A DNA stretch of 64,000 bases. It comes from Alistipes sp. (GTDB lineage: Bacteria > Bacteroidota > Bacteroidia > Bacteroidales > Rikenellaceae). Below the pieces are notes generated by a model that worked only from the letters and a program-made list of their open reading frames with translations, did no database searches and was not told the DNA's origin. The first letter of the stretch is position 1; every line of letters begins with the position of its first letter. A program made the translations under genes and the position numbers. The stretch covers positions 1 to 64,000 of the forward strand of contig JAFYRX010000055.1 in NCBI GenBank assembly GCA_017546725.1, given 5' to 3'. Below are positions 1 to 7,712 of the stretch, one piece after another.

Positions 1-70
1 GATGGACGGAGCACACGCATCACTCTTCCTGGACCGAATCCAAAAAGAGATTAACAACCTCGCCATATAA
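1..70 (+). CDS. C-terminal tail of a protein entering from the left (unknown; possibly SGNH-type hydrolase)
   Basis: An open frame runs from the window edge (frame of base 2) to a TAA at 68-70 and gives about 22 residues. It contains Asp-Gly-Ala-His followed by an amphipathic helix-like end. A D-x-x-H near the C-terminus resembles the last catalytic block of SGNH/GDSL hydrolases, but 22 residues are too few to assign a family. A hairpin at 96-135 follows, as expected for the end of a gene. The identity is a guess; that this is a real coding tail is moderately likely. Confidence 0.4.
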   Translation, partial: MDGAHASLFLDRIQKEINNLAI

Positions 71-95
71 GGCGACTACGCCCGCATCATAAATA

Positions 96-135
96 CAAAT
101 GGCACTCCACCCACAATCGGGAAGAGTGCCATTTG
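96..135. terminator. Hairpin between convergent genes
   Basis: A perfect 12-bp inverted repeat (96-107 with 124-135) with a 16-base loop lies between the rightward tail ending at 70 and the leftward operon ending at 157. The sequence after the stem is only weakly T-rich on either strand. It probably ends transcription from both sides. Confidence 0.55.
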
Positions 136-156
136 CGTATGAATAGTGTGCTCAAT

Positions 157-1758
157 TTAATATTCGAGTTGCATATCGTCAAGCCAGAGTTTACTCTTGG
201 TGCTACCGGTGAAATAGTCGCCAAACATACTTGATGCACACGAAACAATAATATGTGTCGGTTTTTGTGATTTCGACGTATATTCGATAGGAATTTCCAC
301 CTTAATCCACCCATTAGTCGCCTTATCAGTTGTATATGAGCCATAGCCTATAACATTTTCTGATTGGGGATTAAAGAACGTTGTTTTGTCTGTCGTATTG
401 ATTTGTACAGGTGAGTCTGGTGTACCACCGTAATCACGATAGTCCCAATCTCCCAAAGCAATGAATACCTGACAACGGTCCATATCTCCCTCCTTAACGG
501 GGTCGTTATCTGGAGCGCCATTGAATTTATCAATAGGGCCATTCTCATACTTCAGCCAAAGTGATAATTTGCGCGGGCGCAATGTCCACGGGCGTCCAAA
601 GTTAACCGTTCCACCCGATGTGCCCATAACTTTGCCAAACTCGCCGACAAATATGTTTCCTGCAGCAAATTTCACAATCACATATTGCGACTCCAAACGT
701 ACCGAGTAATTACCCTCTTTCTTGTCATTGCCGTCGGGATTTGTTATTGAGTAACTTGAACCAACGGTTGTTGAACCCTTATTTCCTGTACACCACCATT
801 TTGTTTGGCACTCTAAAATAGATGACATAGGGTCATAGAACGAATAATATTTGTCAGATTCGGCATTACTAATAACCTCAAATCCCGCATTTGGCATTTG
901 ACGCGCTTCCTCTGTTGTGAACGTATATACTTCAGTTTGATTATTTCCACTATATGCATAACATTCGTATGTGGTTGTTGGCTCTAAACCATCTACACCA
1001 GCAGAGAATGAACCGCCGTCATACGAGATAGCGTTTTTGTTGACATCTATCCACTCGTTATCACCCTGTTTGCGGTATTTGAATCCATTATCAAGTTCTG
1101 CAACACCAGAGGCAGACAACCACGCAACTTTTGTCCAAGCGTCTACGCTCTTCATCTCAACTACAGTTGCCGTGTTTTCTAGGAATAGGCTCCACTCTTC
1201 CGTGCGTCCGTGATATGTAACTTCTATATCCAAGCCATTGGTGAAATCCCTCATATTGGCAATGTCAGGAGAATATGTCGTTATGTCACGAGGGCCTAAC
1301 TTAATGGATGACACAGTGACGTCGCGCGTATTGACCGAACTATTCACTTGCGCAATAACACGTCTATTCAAAGCATCTATCTCAGAACTACCTACTTGCC
1401 CCTCTACCGTAAAATAACGCTCGATGGGTTGTCGAGTGATTATCTTCCACTTATAATCCTGGTATATAGATAGCGTAATAACTATGTCATTCGACAAATC
1501 GTGTGTAATCGAAGTATCGAAATCAGTAATAGTCCGCTCATCGGCTAACGATATACTATTAATCTTTACATTTCTTATGTCGGTTGTCTCGTCAAGTGTT
1601 ATGGTTACACTCTGTTGCTCGGAATTAATGCTTATTTCACTCGCTCCTTTAACATCCATTCCCGTAATACGAGGAATGATTACCGGCAGAGGCAAATCAT
1701 TCTCAATACATCCAAAAAATGTAGTCAATAGAAATATGTAAACTATAAATCGCTTCAT
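157..1758 (-). CDS. PCMD-domain surface lipoprotein (last gene of the surface operon)
   Basis: A 533-residue predicted lipoprotein. The signal peptide ends in a lipobox with Cys17. Residues about 25-200 are beta-rich repeats of unknown type, about 205-285 look like an Fn3 module, and about 290-533 match the PCMD family (putative carbohydrate metabolism domain), including the FAAGN block at 364-368 and a terminal WLDDMQLEY. The C-terminal module is clearly paralogous to that of the 663-residue protein at 3359-5350. The PCMD fold is thought to bind glycans, but no reaction is established. It is the last gene of a minus-strand operon, 21 bases after the barrel gene at 1780. I infer an outer-membrane or surface location and no more precise function. 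Confidence 0.85.
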   Translation of the reverse strand: MKRFIVYIFLLTTFFGCIENDLPLPVIIPRITGMDVKGASEISINSEQQSVTITLDETTDIRNVKINSISLADERTITDFDTSITHDLSNDIVITLSIYQDYKWKIITRQPIERYFTVEGQVGSSEIDALNRRVIAQVNSSVNTRDVTVSSIKLGPRDITTYSPDIANMRDFTNGLDIEVTYHGRTEEWSLFLENTATVVEMKSVDAWTKVAWLSASGVAELDNGFKYRKQGDNEWIDVNKNAISYDGGSFSAGVDGLEPTTTYECYAYSGNNQTEVYTFTTEEARQMPNAGFEVISNAESDKYYSFYDPMSSILECQTKWWCTGNKGSTTVGSSYSITNPDGNDKKEGNYSVRLESQYVIVKFAAGNIFVGEFGKVMGTSGGTVNFGRPWTLRPRKLSLWLKYENGPIDKFNGAPDNDPVKEGDMDRCQVFIALGDWDYRDYGGTPDSPVQINTTDKTTFFNPQSENVIGYGSYTTDKATNGWIKVEIPIEYTSKSQKPTHIIVSCASSMFGDYFTGSTKSKLWLDDMQLEY

Positions 1759-1779
1759 AATGCTACCTCAATATAACTA

Positions 1780-2574
1780 CTACAAGTGAATTGATAGACC
1801 AATACTAATATCTAACACATCAATTTTGAAGTTGGCTTTCGAGAATTCTCGAATACCTATGACCTCTCCATCCTTAATGTATTTTGTCTTATTGTATGAC
1901 ACACCACCTATACCCATCGAAACGTGAGTACTGATGTTGTTCATAGCAAATACTACTATACCAGGGTGAAGGCTTAACTTCAACTGGTTTGATTTAGCGT
2001 ATGCGTTTGCTGTAGTTTCGTTGTAGATAAAGTTTGTCTTACTGCTTGTGTAACCTAACATAACATCCCCAAACAAACCAATACGGCCTTTGTTGTCAAG
2101 TCCTATGTATGAGCGGTGATATATGGCAGATTGATATGATGTCATACCCGCACTTATATCCTCAATGTGGAAATTCAAATCATCGCTCAAAAAATCTAAA
2201 TCTCCCTGCTCAATATTACCTGATGCCGTAGCATATTGGAGTTTTAATCCGATAGAACGGTTGTCGTGGTATGAGTATGCAAAAAATGGAGCAATCTTGG
2301 TTATAGCGCCATTGGCATCGAAGTTTTTCAATAGTAGCATATACTCGCTATTGGCGCTCGATAGGCTAACGTGTGAAATCTGCATACCTAACTGCCACTC
2401 ACCTTTGGGGATAATTAAATGTTCTGAGAGATTGCGCCCATCTTTTTTGTCATCGTTATTATTTATCTCTGCACCGAGATGTATGGGCTCACTATGCTTG
2501 TTTTTCTGTGCAAACGCTTGCGCAGAAGTAAAAATGCTAACGATTAGCAGTAATATTGTTATAATTCTTTTCAT
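1780..2574 (-). CDS. Outer-membrane beta-barrel protein, paralogue 1
   Basis: A 264-residue protein with a cleavable signal peptide (cleavage after about Ala22). Alternating hydrophobic/polar strands follow, and the protein ends in a hydrophobic strand, as outer-membrane barrels do. It shares layout and phrases with the next gene upstream: a start near 'lipkGeWqlG' against 'veKGTWMVG', a 'laFSm/LgYtss' type strand and a common C-terminal strand pattern. The two are therefore tandem paralogues, 15 bases apart. Known relatives in Bacteroidota are annotated only as outer-membrane beta-barrel proteins. Sitting inside an operon of surface lipoproteins, it could anchor or export them; that is inference. 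Confidence 0.8.
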   Translation of the reverse strand: MKRIITILLLIVSIFTSAQAFAQKNKHSEPIHLGAEINNNDDKKDGRNLSEHLIIPKGEWQLGMQISHVSLSSANSEYMLLLKNFDANGAITKIAPFFAYSYHDNRSIGLKLQYATASGNIEQGDLDFLSDDLNFHIEDISAGMTSYQSAIYHRSYIGLDNKGRIGLFGDVMLGYTSSKTNFIYNETTANAYAKSNQLKLSLHPGIVVFAMNNISTHVSMGIGGVSYNKTKYIKDGEVIGIREFSKANFKIDVLDISIGLSIHL

Positions 2575-2589
2575 AGTAAGTAGACCTCG

Positions 2590-3324
2590 TTAGAGATAGT
2601 ATGATACTCCAAAGCCGATGGAGAGAATATTGACCATAAAATTAATTTGCGAAGATTTTAGGTCGCCCGTATATACCTGATTGTGGATTTGCTCCGTATG
2701 ATTATATTTCAAACCGAGCATTCCCACATTAACTTCTATAGCAATATGGTTATTGACAAACGCAATCATTCCAGGATTCAGTCCCAACGACACAGCCTGC
2801 GACTTCTCGTATGTGCCAATTAGACTTGTTCCGTGATTATCGATTAGTTTCGCTTGCCCGAACGTATATGCGAGTTGTGTTTCGTTGAATAAAGCAAAAC
2901 GATGTGATTCCCCGAGCGGTATATAGTTGCGATACACCGCCATAGTTGTCATATCGTGGCTTAACGAATAATAATCCTTAACATTTATACCTATGTCGGC
3001 TATATTGAGCGATGCCGAGTCTACTCTTAACAGATTTCTGCCGTATGCGAAGCGCATACCAATTCCCATATTGTCGCGTACCATATAACAAAACATAGGG
3101 CTTGCCGAAAAACGGTATCCGTTAGAGTTGATGTTTTCGATTATAAGGAATTGGTAATTGTCGTTTTTATGTGTAGAGTATGCGACCGAGCCGCCGACCA
3201 TCCACGTACCCTTCTCAACGAAGGTCGTATAGTTAAGGTCAAATCCTCTGTCATAACGCTGCGCACGGACGCTAACAGCGCCCGTGAAACACAGCATTAA
3301 AGTTATTAAAATTAGTCTTCGCAT
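2590..3324 (-). CDS. Outer-membrane beta-barrel protein, paralogue 2
   Basis: A 244-residue protein with a signal peptide ending near Ala-Gln at residues 21-22, followed by repeated amphipathic strands and a C-terminal Phe/Tyr-rich strand (GFGVSYYL). This terminal aromatic strand is typical of proteins inserted by the Bam machinery. It is a tandem paralogue of the 264-residue protein at 1780-2574. It starts 34 bases after the end of the DUF4493-PCMD gene in the direction of transcription, so it belongs to the same operon. Function is unknown; a barrel partner for the neighbouring lipoproteins is plausible. Confidence 0.8.
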   Translation of the reverse strand: MRRLILITLMLCFTGAVSVRAQRYDRGFDLNYTTFVEKGTWMVGGSVAYSTHKNDNYQFLIIENINSNGYRFSASPMFCYMVRDNMGIGMRFAYGRNLLRVDSASLNIADIGINVKDYYSLSHDMTTMAVYRNYIPLGESHRFALFNETQLAYTFGQAKLIDNHGTSLIGTYEKSQAVSLGLNPGMIAFVNNHIAIEVNVGMLGLKYNHTEQIHNQVYTGDLKSSQINFMVNILSIGFGVSYYL

Positions 3325-3358
3325 TCGGTTTCGTTATTATAACCGTATAAGTTGAAAA

Positions 3359-5350
3359 TTATTGTACAGCAACAGTTCCTTCTTGGATATCATCAGGATG
3401 GTCATAGAGCAACTGAATATCGTCAAGATACATCGTACTACCCTCTGCTCCCGCAAAATAATCACCATACATACTTGATGCCGCTGAGATGATTATATGA
3501 GTGGGATTTGTAGGATTTTTGCCTTTGCCGTTACTATTGTAATCAAACTTTAGTGTAACCTTCTGCCAACCTGTATCCGTACCATTGCCCTCAAATATCT
3601 TTTCGCAATATGCGACAGTTTGTTCTAGTTCTCCAATCTTAAAGAATGTACCCTCGTCTGCAGTATTTACAGCAATAGGACTTTCCTCGCTACCATTGTA
3701 TTGTTTACCATTATGTTTTTCTTTAGGTTTCCAAGTTCCTATTGCAAATTTGATTTGACCTTTATCCCAAGCACCCTTTTGTAAGAATTCACAAGTATTA
3801 TCATCATCATTCACTTGATTACCCTGATATCTAACATAGAATGAAACTCCAGTAGGACGGCTTGTAAATTTTGAACCATCGCTGGCAGTTGTACGTCCAA
3901 AATGAACGATACCATCTTGGGTAGATATATCCAAACTGTAAAAATATCCCGAATAAATATTACCTGCAGCAAATTTAACTCCACTAACAACCTCCGATTT
4001 TAATATTACCGAATGTTTGTTATTATTTTCAGAGTGAGGAATTTCGGTAGACTGCTTTGTAACGTGTGCGGTTGCAATCGAAACTTTCTGGTTACCACTT
4101 CCCCACCAGGGTGTTCCTCCTTGCGGGTAGAATAGAGTTACTCCATTATCCATACCCTCAGTTCCTGTGTGGGCATCCTCAAAACTTGCATTGGGTACCT
4201 GTTGTGTATTTCCTGTAGTAAAAGTTTGAATACCATCTATAACACACTCTTCATCTTGAGTGTATAATATTAATTGATACTCATATTCGGTATTTGCAGT
4301 CAGGCCCTTAATCAATGCAGAGTACTGATCGCCCCCATTTGCAGGCTTTGTAGCCTGGATTCTAACCCAGTTTTCACTATTATTGTCCGTCTTTTTACGA
4401 TATTGGAAATACACCTTATCTGCATCATAAGTGTCAGTATCAACATCTGCGTTAACTGTTGCAAATGTTGCCCAAATTTCATACGGCTTCGACGGACTAA
4501 TACCTGTCGAGGTGGGATTCCACGCAAGGATATCATCGATGTCCTCTGTTGACATATCAACATCCAATTCGAATGTTAATGTACCATCCTTTACAACATA
4601 CTTAAATGTCATCTTTTGGCGTGCGCCTGCAAGGTCATTTACCACATCGGCATCATCGCTATCTGTTGATGCTGAAATAAAACCATTTGCAGTAAATGCT
4701 GTGCCGTCAGACTTTAGGTTACCATTAAACACCCAATAAATGTTAGTCTCAAGGATTAAGTTATCTATTATGAAATAGCCATCCTTTCCACTCTTGTCTG
4801 CCGTATAAACCAATGTTTTATTGGTGTCTGTTTCACCCTTGGCAAGCGAGAACGTAAGTGTGTAACCCTCTTCAAAGTTTTCAGCAACTGTGGGGTCAAA
4901 TGTAGCGTTAGTAATCGCATTGCAAATCTTTGCAGTTAAATTCACATTGCTTGTAATGTTGTTTGCTACGACATCAAACTCCCTAGACACTTTATAAGTT
5001 TTCTGCTCAAAATTAGCCTTGCGCGGATATGCTGCTGTCGCTTCTCCTGCCACTACGTCTATACGATATCCATTTCCTTTAGGAAGGTATACAACATCAG
5101 GCATTTCGCTATATGTATATTGGCGAATCAAACCTTGTGTATTAGGCTTGTATATTTTAACATCAGCATTGGCTACTGCCTCTGCGGGTGTCATAGCGGC
5201 ACGGGTAGCAACGGTCTCGCTATCATCAACATTCAAAGCAAGCGAGAAACCACCTTCACCCAAACTTGGATTCTCCAATACATCTTTTTGGCAAGATGTG
5301 ACTATTAACATTGATACAATGCCAATAGTTAAATATATGTATTTTTTCAT
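3359..5350 (-). CDS. DUF4493-Fn3-PCMD surface lipoprotein
   Basis: A 663-residue lipoprotein with the lipid cysteine at residue 20. It has three modules in order: a DUF4493 domain (about 30-265), an Fn3-like domain (about 285-380) and a PCMD domain (about 385-650, FAAGN block at 460-464, LDDIQLLY near the end). A Thr-Arg step lies at residues 49-50, about 30 residues after the lipid cysteine. The same step occurs at the same place in two other lipoproteins of this operon. DUF4493 proteins are Bacteroidota surface proteins of unknown role. The gene sits between a DUF4493 gene (19-base gap) and the barrel pair, and it links the two halves of the cluster by carrying both signature domains. Confidence 0.87.
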   Translation of the reverse strand: MKKYIYLTIGIVSMLIVTSCQKDVLENPSLGEGGFSLALNVDDSETVATRAAMTPAEAVANADVKIYKPNTQGLIRQYTYSEMPDVVYLPKGNGYRIDVVAGEATAAYPRKANFEQKTYKVSREFDVVANNITSNVNLTAKICNAITNATFDPTVAENFEEGYTLTFSLAKGETDTNKTLVYTADKSGKDGYFIIDNLILETNIYWVFNGNLKSDGTAFTANGFISASTDSDDADVVNDLAGARQKMTFKYVVKDGTLTFELDVDMSTEDIDDILAWNPTSTGISPSKPYEIWATFATVNADVDTDTYDADKVYFQYRKKTDNNSENWVRIQATKPANGGDQYSALIKGLTANTEYEYQLILYTQDEECVIDGIQTFTTGNTQQVPNASFEDAHTGTEGMDNGVTLFYPQGGTPWWGSGNQKVSIATAHVTKQSTEIPHSENNNKHSVILKSEVVSGVKFAAGNIYSGYFYSLDISTQDGIVHFGRTTASDGSKFTSRPTGVSFYVRYQGNQVNDDDNTCEFLQKGAWDKGQIKFAIGTWKPKEKHNGKQYNGSEESPIAVNTADEGTFFKIGELEQTVAYCEKIFEGNGTDTGWQKVTLKFDYNSNGKGKNPTNPTHIIISAASSMYGDYFAGAEGSTMYLDDIQLLYDHPDDIQEGTVAVQ

Positions 5351-5369
5351 ATTTCTTAATTATTAGGCA

Positions 5370-6737
5370 TTATTCTTCAATGTGGAGTACAAGGTCGATA
5401 GTCTTGCTATATCCTTGTTGGTCAATAACCGTCATACTAAAGTTATTATCAGTTCCAGGAATGCCCTTCAATGCACCTAACGCTCCTGTAAGGTCAAACT
5501 CCACAACTTCTTTATCTCTTACCTTATCACCATAAGGGAATGGGATGATTCCTGCGACTTTTTCTACTGCAGTAGTATTATCCACCAAATCGAGTTTTGT
5601 TGTACCACACACCGCCATAACAGCCTCCTCTAATGCGTCGGAGATAATCTCCACAGTAAAAGCAGCCACTTTGTTCGGAACGATAGCGTTGAATTTGAGA
5701 GCGGACATATCTTGCGAAATGTTAATCACGGGATATTCCTCTTCATCCATCTCATCGTCAGTAGTAAATGCACCATTCCACTCTGCTTGTGTAGGTGATG
5801 TAGTATCATCCAGACCTGCTATATTAAGCAATTGTATATTACCATCACCTTTGGGCTTGTTCGGGTCATCTCCGAGGCTCTCTTCGCCAGCCGTAACATC
5901 CTCTCCGATGGTTACATCTACCACCAAATCATCAATAGTGATAGTAAATGCTGCATTACCATCCTTATCTTCAGCCATATTAAACTGAATCTTACGCCAT
6001 TGGCCAGACTTAACATTAGGGATAGCCACGCGCATCTTCTGATTCTTGGTCGAATATTCGTTGCTACCGCTCTCCTTTACTAACATTGAGCCTACAAACT
6101 CAACTTCTAAAGATACCAAATCTGCATCGGTTTTGTAATTTGGCACCTCAAAATAACCAGCTCTTTTCTCTTGGCTTGTCGGCTTTTCAGTTGAGTTTCC
6201 TACAATGTTATACTCCAACGCATTGCTGTTGTTTACAGTTACCGTAGCCTTACCTTCTCCGGCCAAGTGCTGCAAGAAGAATGCATTGTAATCAACCGTA
6301 GCCTTTACCTGTTTCCACAACTTGCAGACGATTTTGCCAATATTTGTAGTCTCGCCAGCGATGATGCTAAATGCTTGCTCTGCACCGTAAACGGGCTCCT
6401 CAAATGCTGCAGCGGAAATAGACGTTTGTGACTGAGCAACCAATGTGTAGTTTCCTGCTGGGAGTTTAATGCCTGTAGATGCAATGCTCGAATAGGATAC
6501 ATATGTATTGCCAGAGTTTTTATCAAGGTCAACCTCTGCTCCATCGCTATTTATTACCCAAATACAATAGTTATCTGTTGCTGCACGAGTTTCGGTTTCT
6601 TCGGATACCGATATGCTAGCATCTGCTAACGACAAGATGCCGTAGCCAGGCTCCAAATTTGAATAGTGGTATGATTCTTTGTTGCACGAAGAGAGTGCTA
6701 TCGCAGCCAGCATTACCACTGAAAATATACGTTTCAT
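5370..6737 (-). CDS. DUF4493 lipoprotein, long form
   Basis: A 455-residue lipoprotein, with Cys18 as the probable lipidation site. The DUF4493 domain covers about residues 30-275 (start YGILSL, a 'lpaGnYtlvAqs' strand, then a conserved Cys strand). A second, separate beta domain of unknown family covers about 300-455. Thr50-Arg51 sits 32-33 residues after the lipid cysteine, matching the neighbours. It lies 28 bases after the 291-residue DUF4493 gene and 19 bases before the DUF4493-PCMD gene. I predict a surface structural or binding protein; no enzymatic motif is visible. Confidence 0.85.
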   Translation of the reverse strand: MKRIFSVVMLAAIALSSCNKESYHYSNLEPGYGILSLADASISVSEETETRAATDNYCIWVINSDGAEVDLDKNSGNTYVSYSSIASTGIKLPAGNYTLVAQSQTSISAAAFEEPVYGAEQAFSIIAGETTNIGKIVCKLWKQVKATVDYNAFFLQHLAGEGKATVTVNNSNALEYNIVGNSTEKPTSQEKRAGYFEVPNYKTDADLVSLEVEFVGSMLVKESGSNEYSTKNQKMRVAIPNVKSGQWRKIQFNMAEDKDGNAAFTITIDDLVVDVTIGEDVTAGEESLGDDPNKPKGDGNIQLLNIAGLDDTTSPTQAEWNGAFTTDDEMDEEEYPVINISQDMSALKFNAIVPNKVAAFTVEIISDALEEAVMAVCGTTKLDLVDNTTAVEKVAGIIPFPYGDKVRDKEVVEFDLTGALGALKGIPGTDNNFSMTVIDQQGYSKTIDLVLHIEE

Positions 6738-6765
6738 ATCTATAAATTTTTCTTGTCGTTAAATA

Positions 6766-7641
6766 TTATTTATTAGAACCGCTTTCGTTCTTATACTGGT
6801 CATCGTTTAAGTCGATGTCTCCAATCTCGACCTCGGTTATAGTAGTGTCATCAAGTGTAATGGTCAACTTATTGACACCTCCAACATTTGTCACGTCAAA
6901 TAGCAAAGTGTGACAAGTCTTTGCAGACAACGTCTGAGAAACGCTCTTCTCAATAGCATTGCCATTCTCTCCTTGTGCTTGCGAAGGGGTAAGTGTATAC
7001 TTTATGGTTGCGTTTGCAGCCTCAAAGAATGCACCACGCTCTTCTGTATAAGTAAATGTTACAGGGCTCTTTCCCGTCTGTGTTACGACTGTCGTACAAT
7101 CAGCGTAATAGTTCTTAAACATTTCGGTATAACGTACCCTCATAATACTATTAGACATAGAAACGGGGATTGAAACCGCCGTAGGAGCATCAGCAGTGGC
7201 AATTGTAAACGAAACCTCTTCGCTCTCAAAAGCAGGCTCACCTCCGTCTCCGTAGAATCCCACTTTTGCCTGGTCGTAAGATGCATTGACTGTGTAGTTG
7301 CCAAATGCGAGAGATTTACTTTCATCCCACTCCTTTAATAAACAGTTTGTGGTCTCATAGTTAGAATCTTTCACAGTAATAGCAAATTCTCCGCCCTTTG
7401 ACGATAAGAATGATGTGGCATTAAATGCATTACCACCCAATGCCTCGCTAATGGTAAGTCCTGACGCTCGGCTCTCTGCTCGCGAAATCTCACCCTCGTT
7501 GAGTTGATTGTTTGCAGCCAGCGCAAACGACAATGTGCCATAAGAGCCGTCTTTGGTATAGTTGTAATCATCGCTACTACAACTACTACCTGCGAGGACG
7601 GCCAATGCCAATGCCCAAATAGGTAATTTTTTCAGTTTCAT
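6766..7641 (-). CDS. DUF4493 lipoprotein, short form
   Basis: A 291-residue lipoprotein, lipid cysteine at residue 21, made almost entirely of one DUF4493 domain beginning YGTLSF at about residue 34. In place of the Thr-Arg of its neighbours it has two Ser-Arg steps near residues 53-58. The acidic C-terminal tail (after residue 275) is short and probably flexible. It is the second gene of the operon, 71 bases after the fimbrillin-like protein. No known activity; its single-domain build would suit a subunit of a multi-protein surface assembly. Confidence 0.83.
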   Translation of the reverse strand: MKLKKLPIWALALAVLAGSSCSSDDYNYTKDGSYGTLSFALAANNQLNEGEISRAESRASGLTISEALGGNAFNATSFLSSKGGEFAITVKDSNYETTNCLLKEWDESKSLAFGNYTVNASYDQAKVGFYGDGGEPAFESEEVSFTIATADAPTAVSIPVSMSNSIMRVRYTEMFKNYYADCTTVVTQTGKSPVTFTYTEERGAFFEAANATIKYTLTPSQAQGENGNAIEKSVSQTLSAKTCHTLLFDVTNVGGVNKLTITLDDTTITEVEIGDIDLNDDQYKNESGSNK

Positions 7642-7712
7642 AATTCGATATTTTAATTATTATTTTGTTTTTTATCTCTATTCCAATATATCTATCAACT
7701 ATAACCAATACT

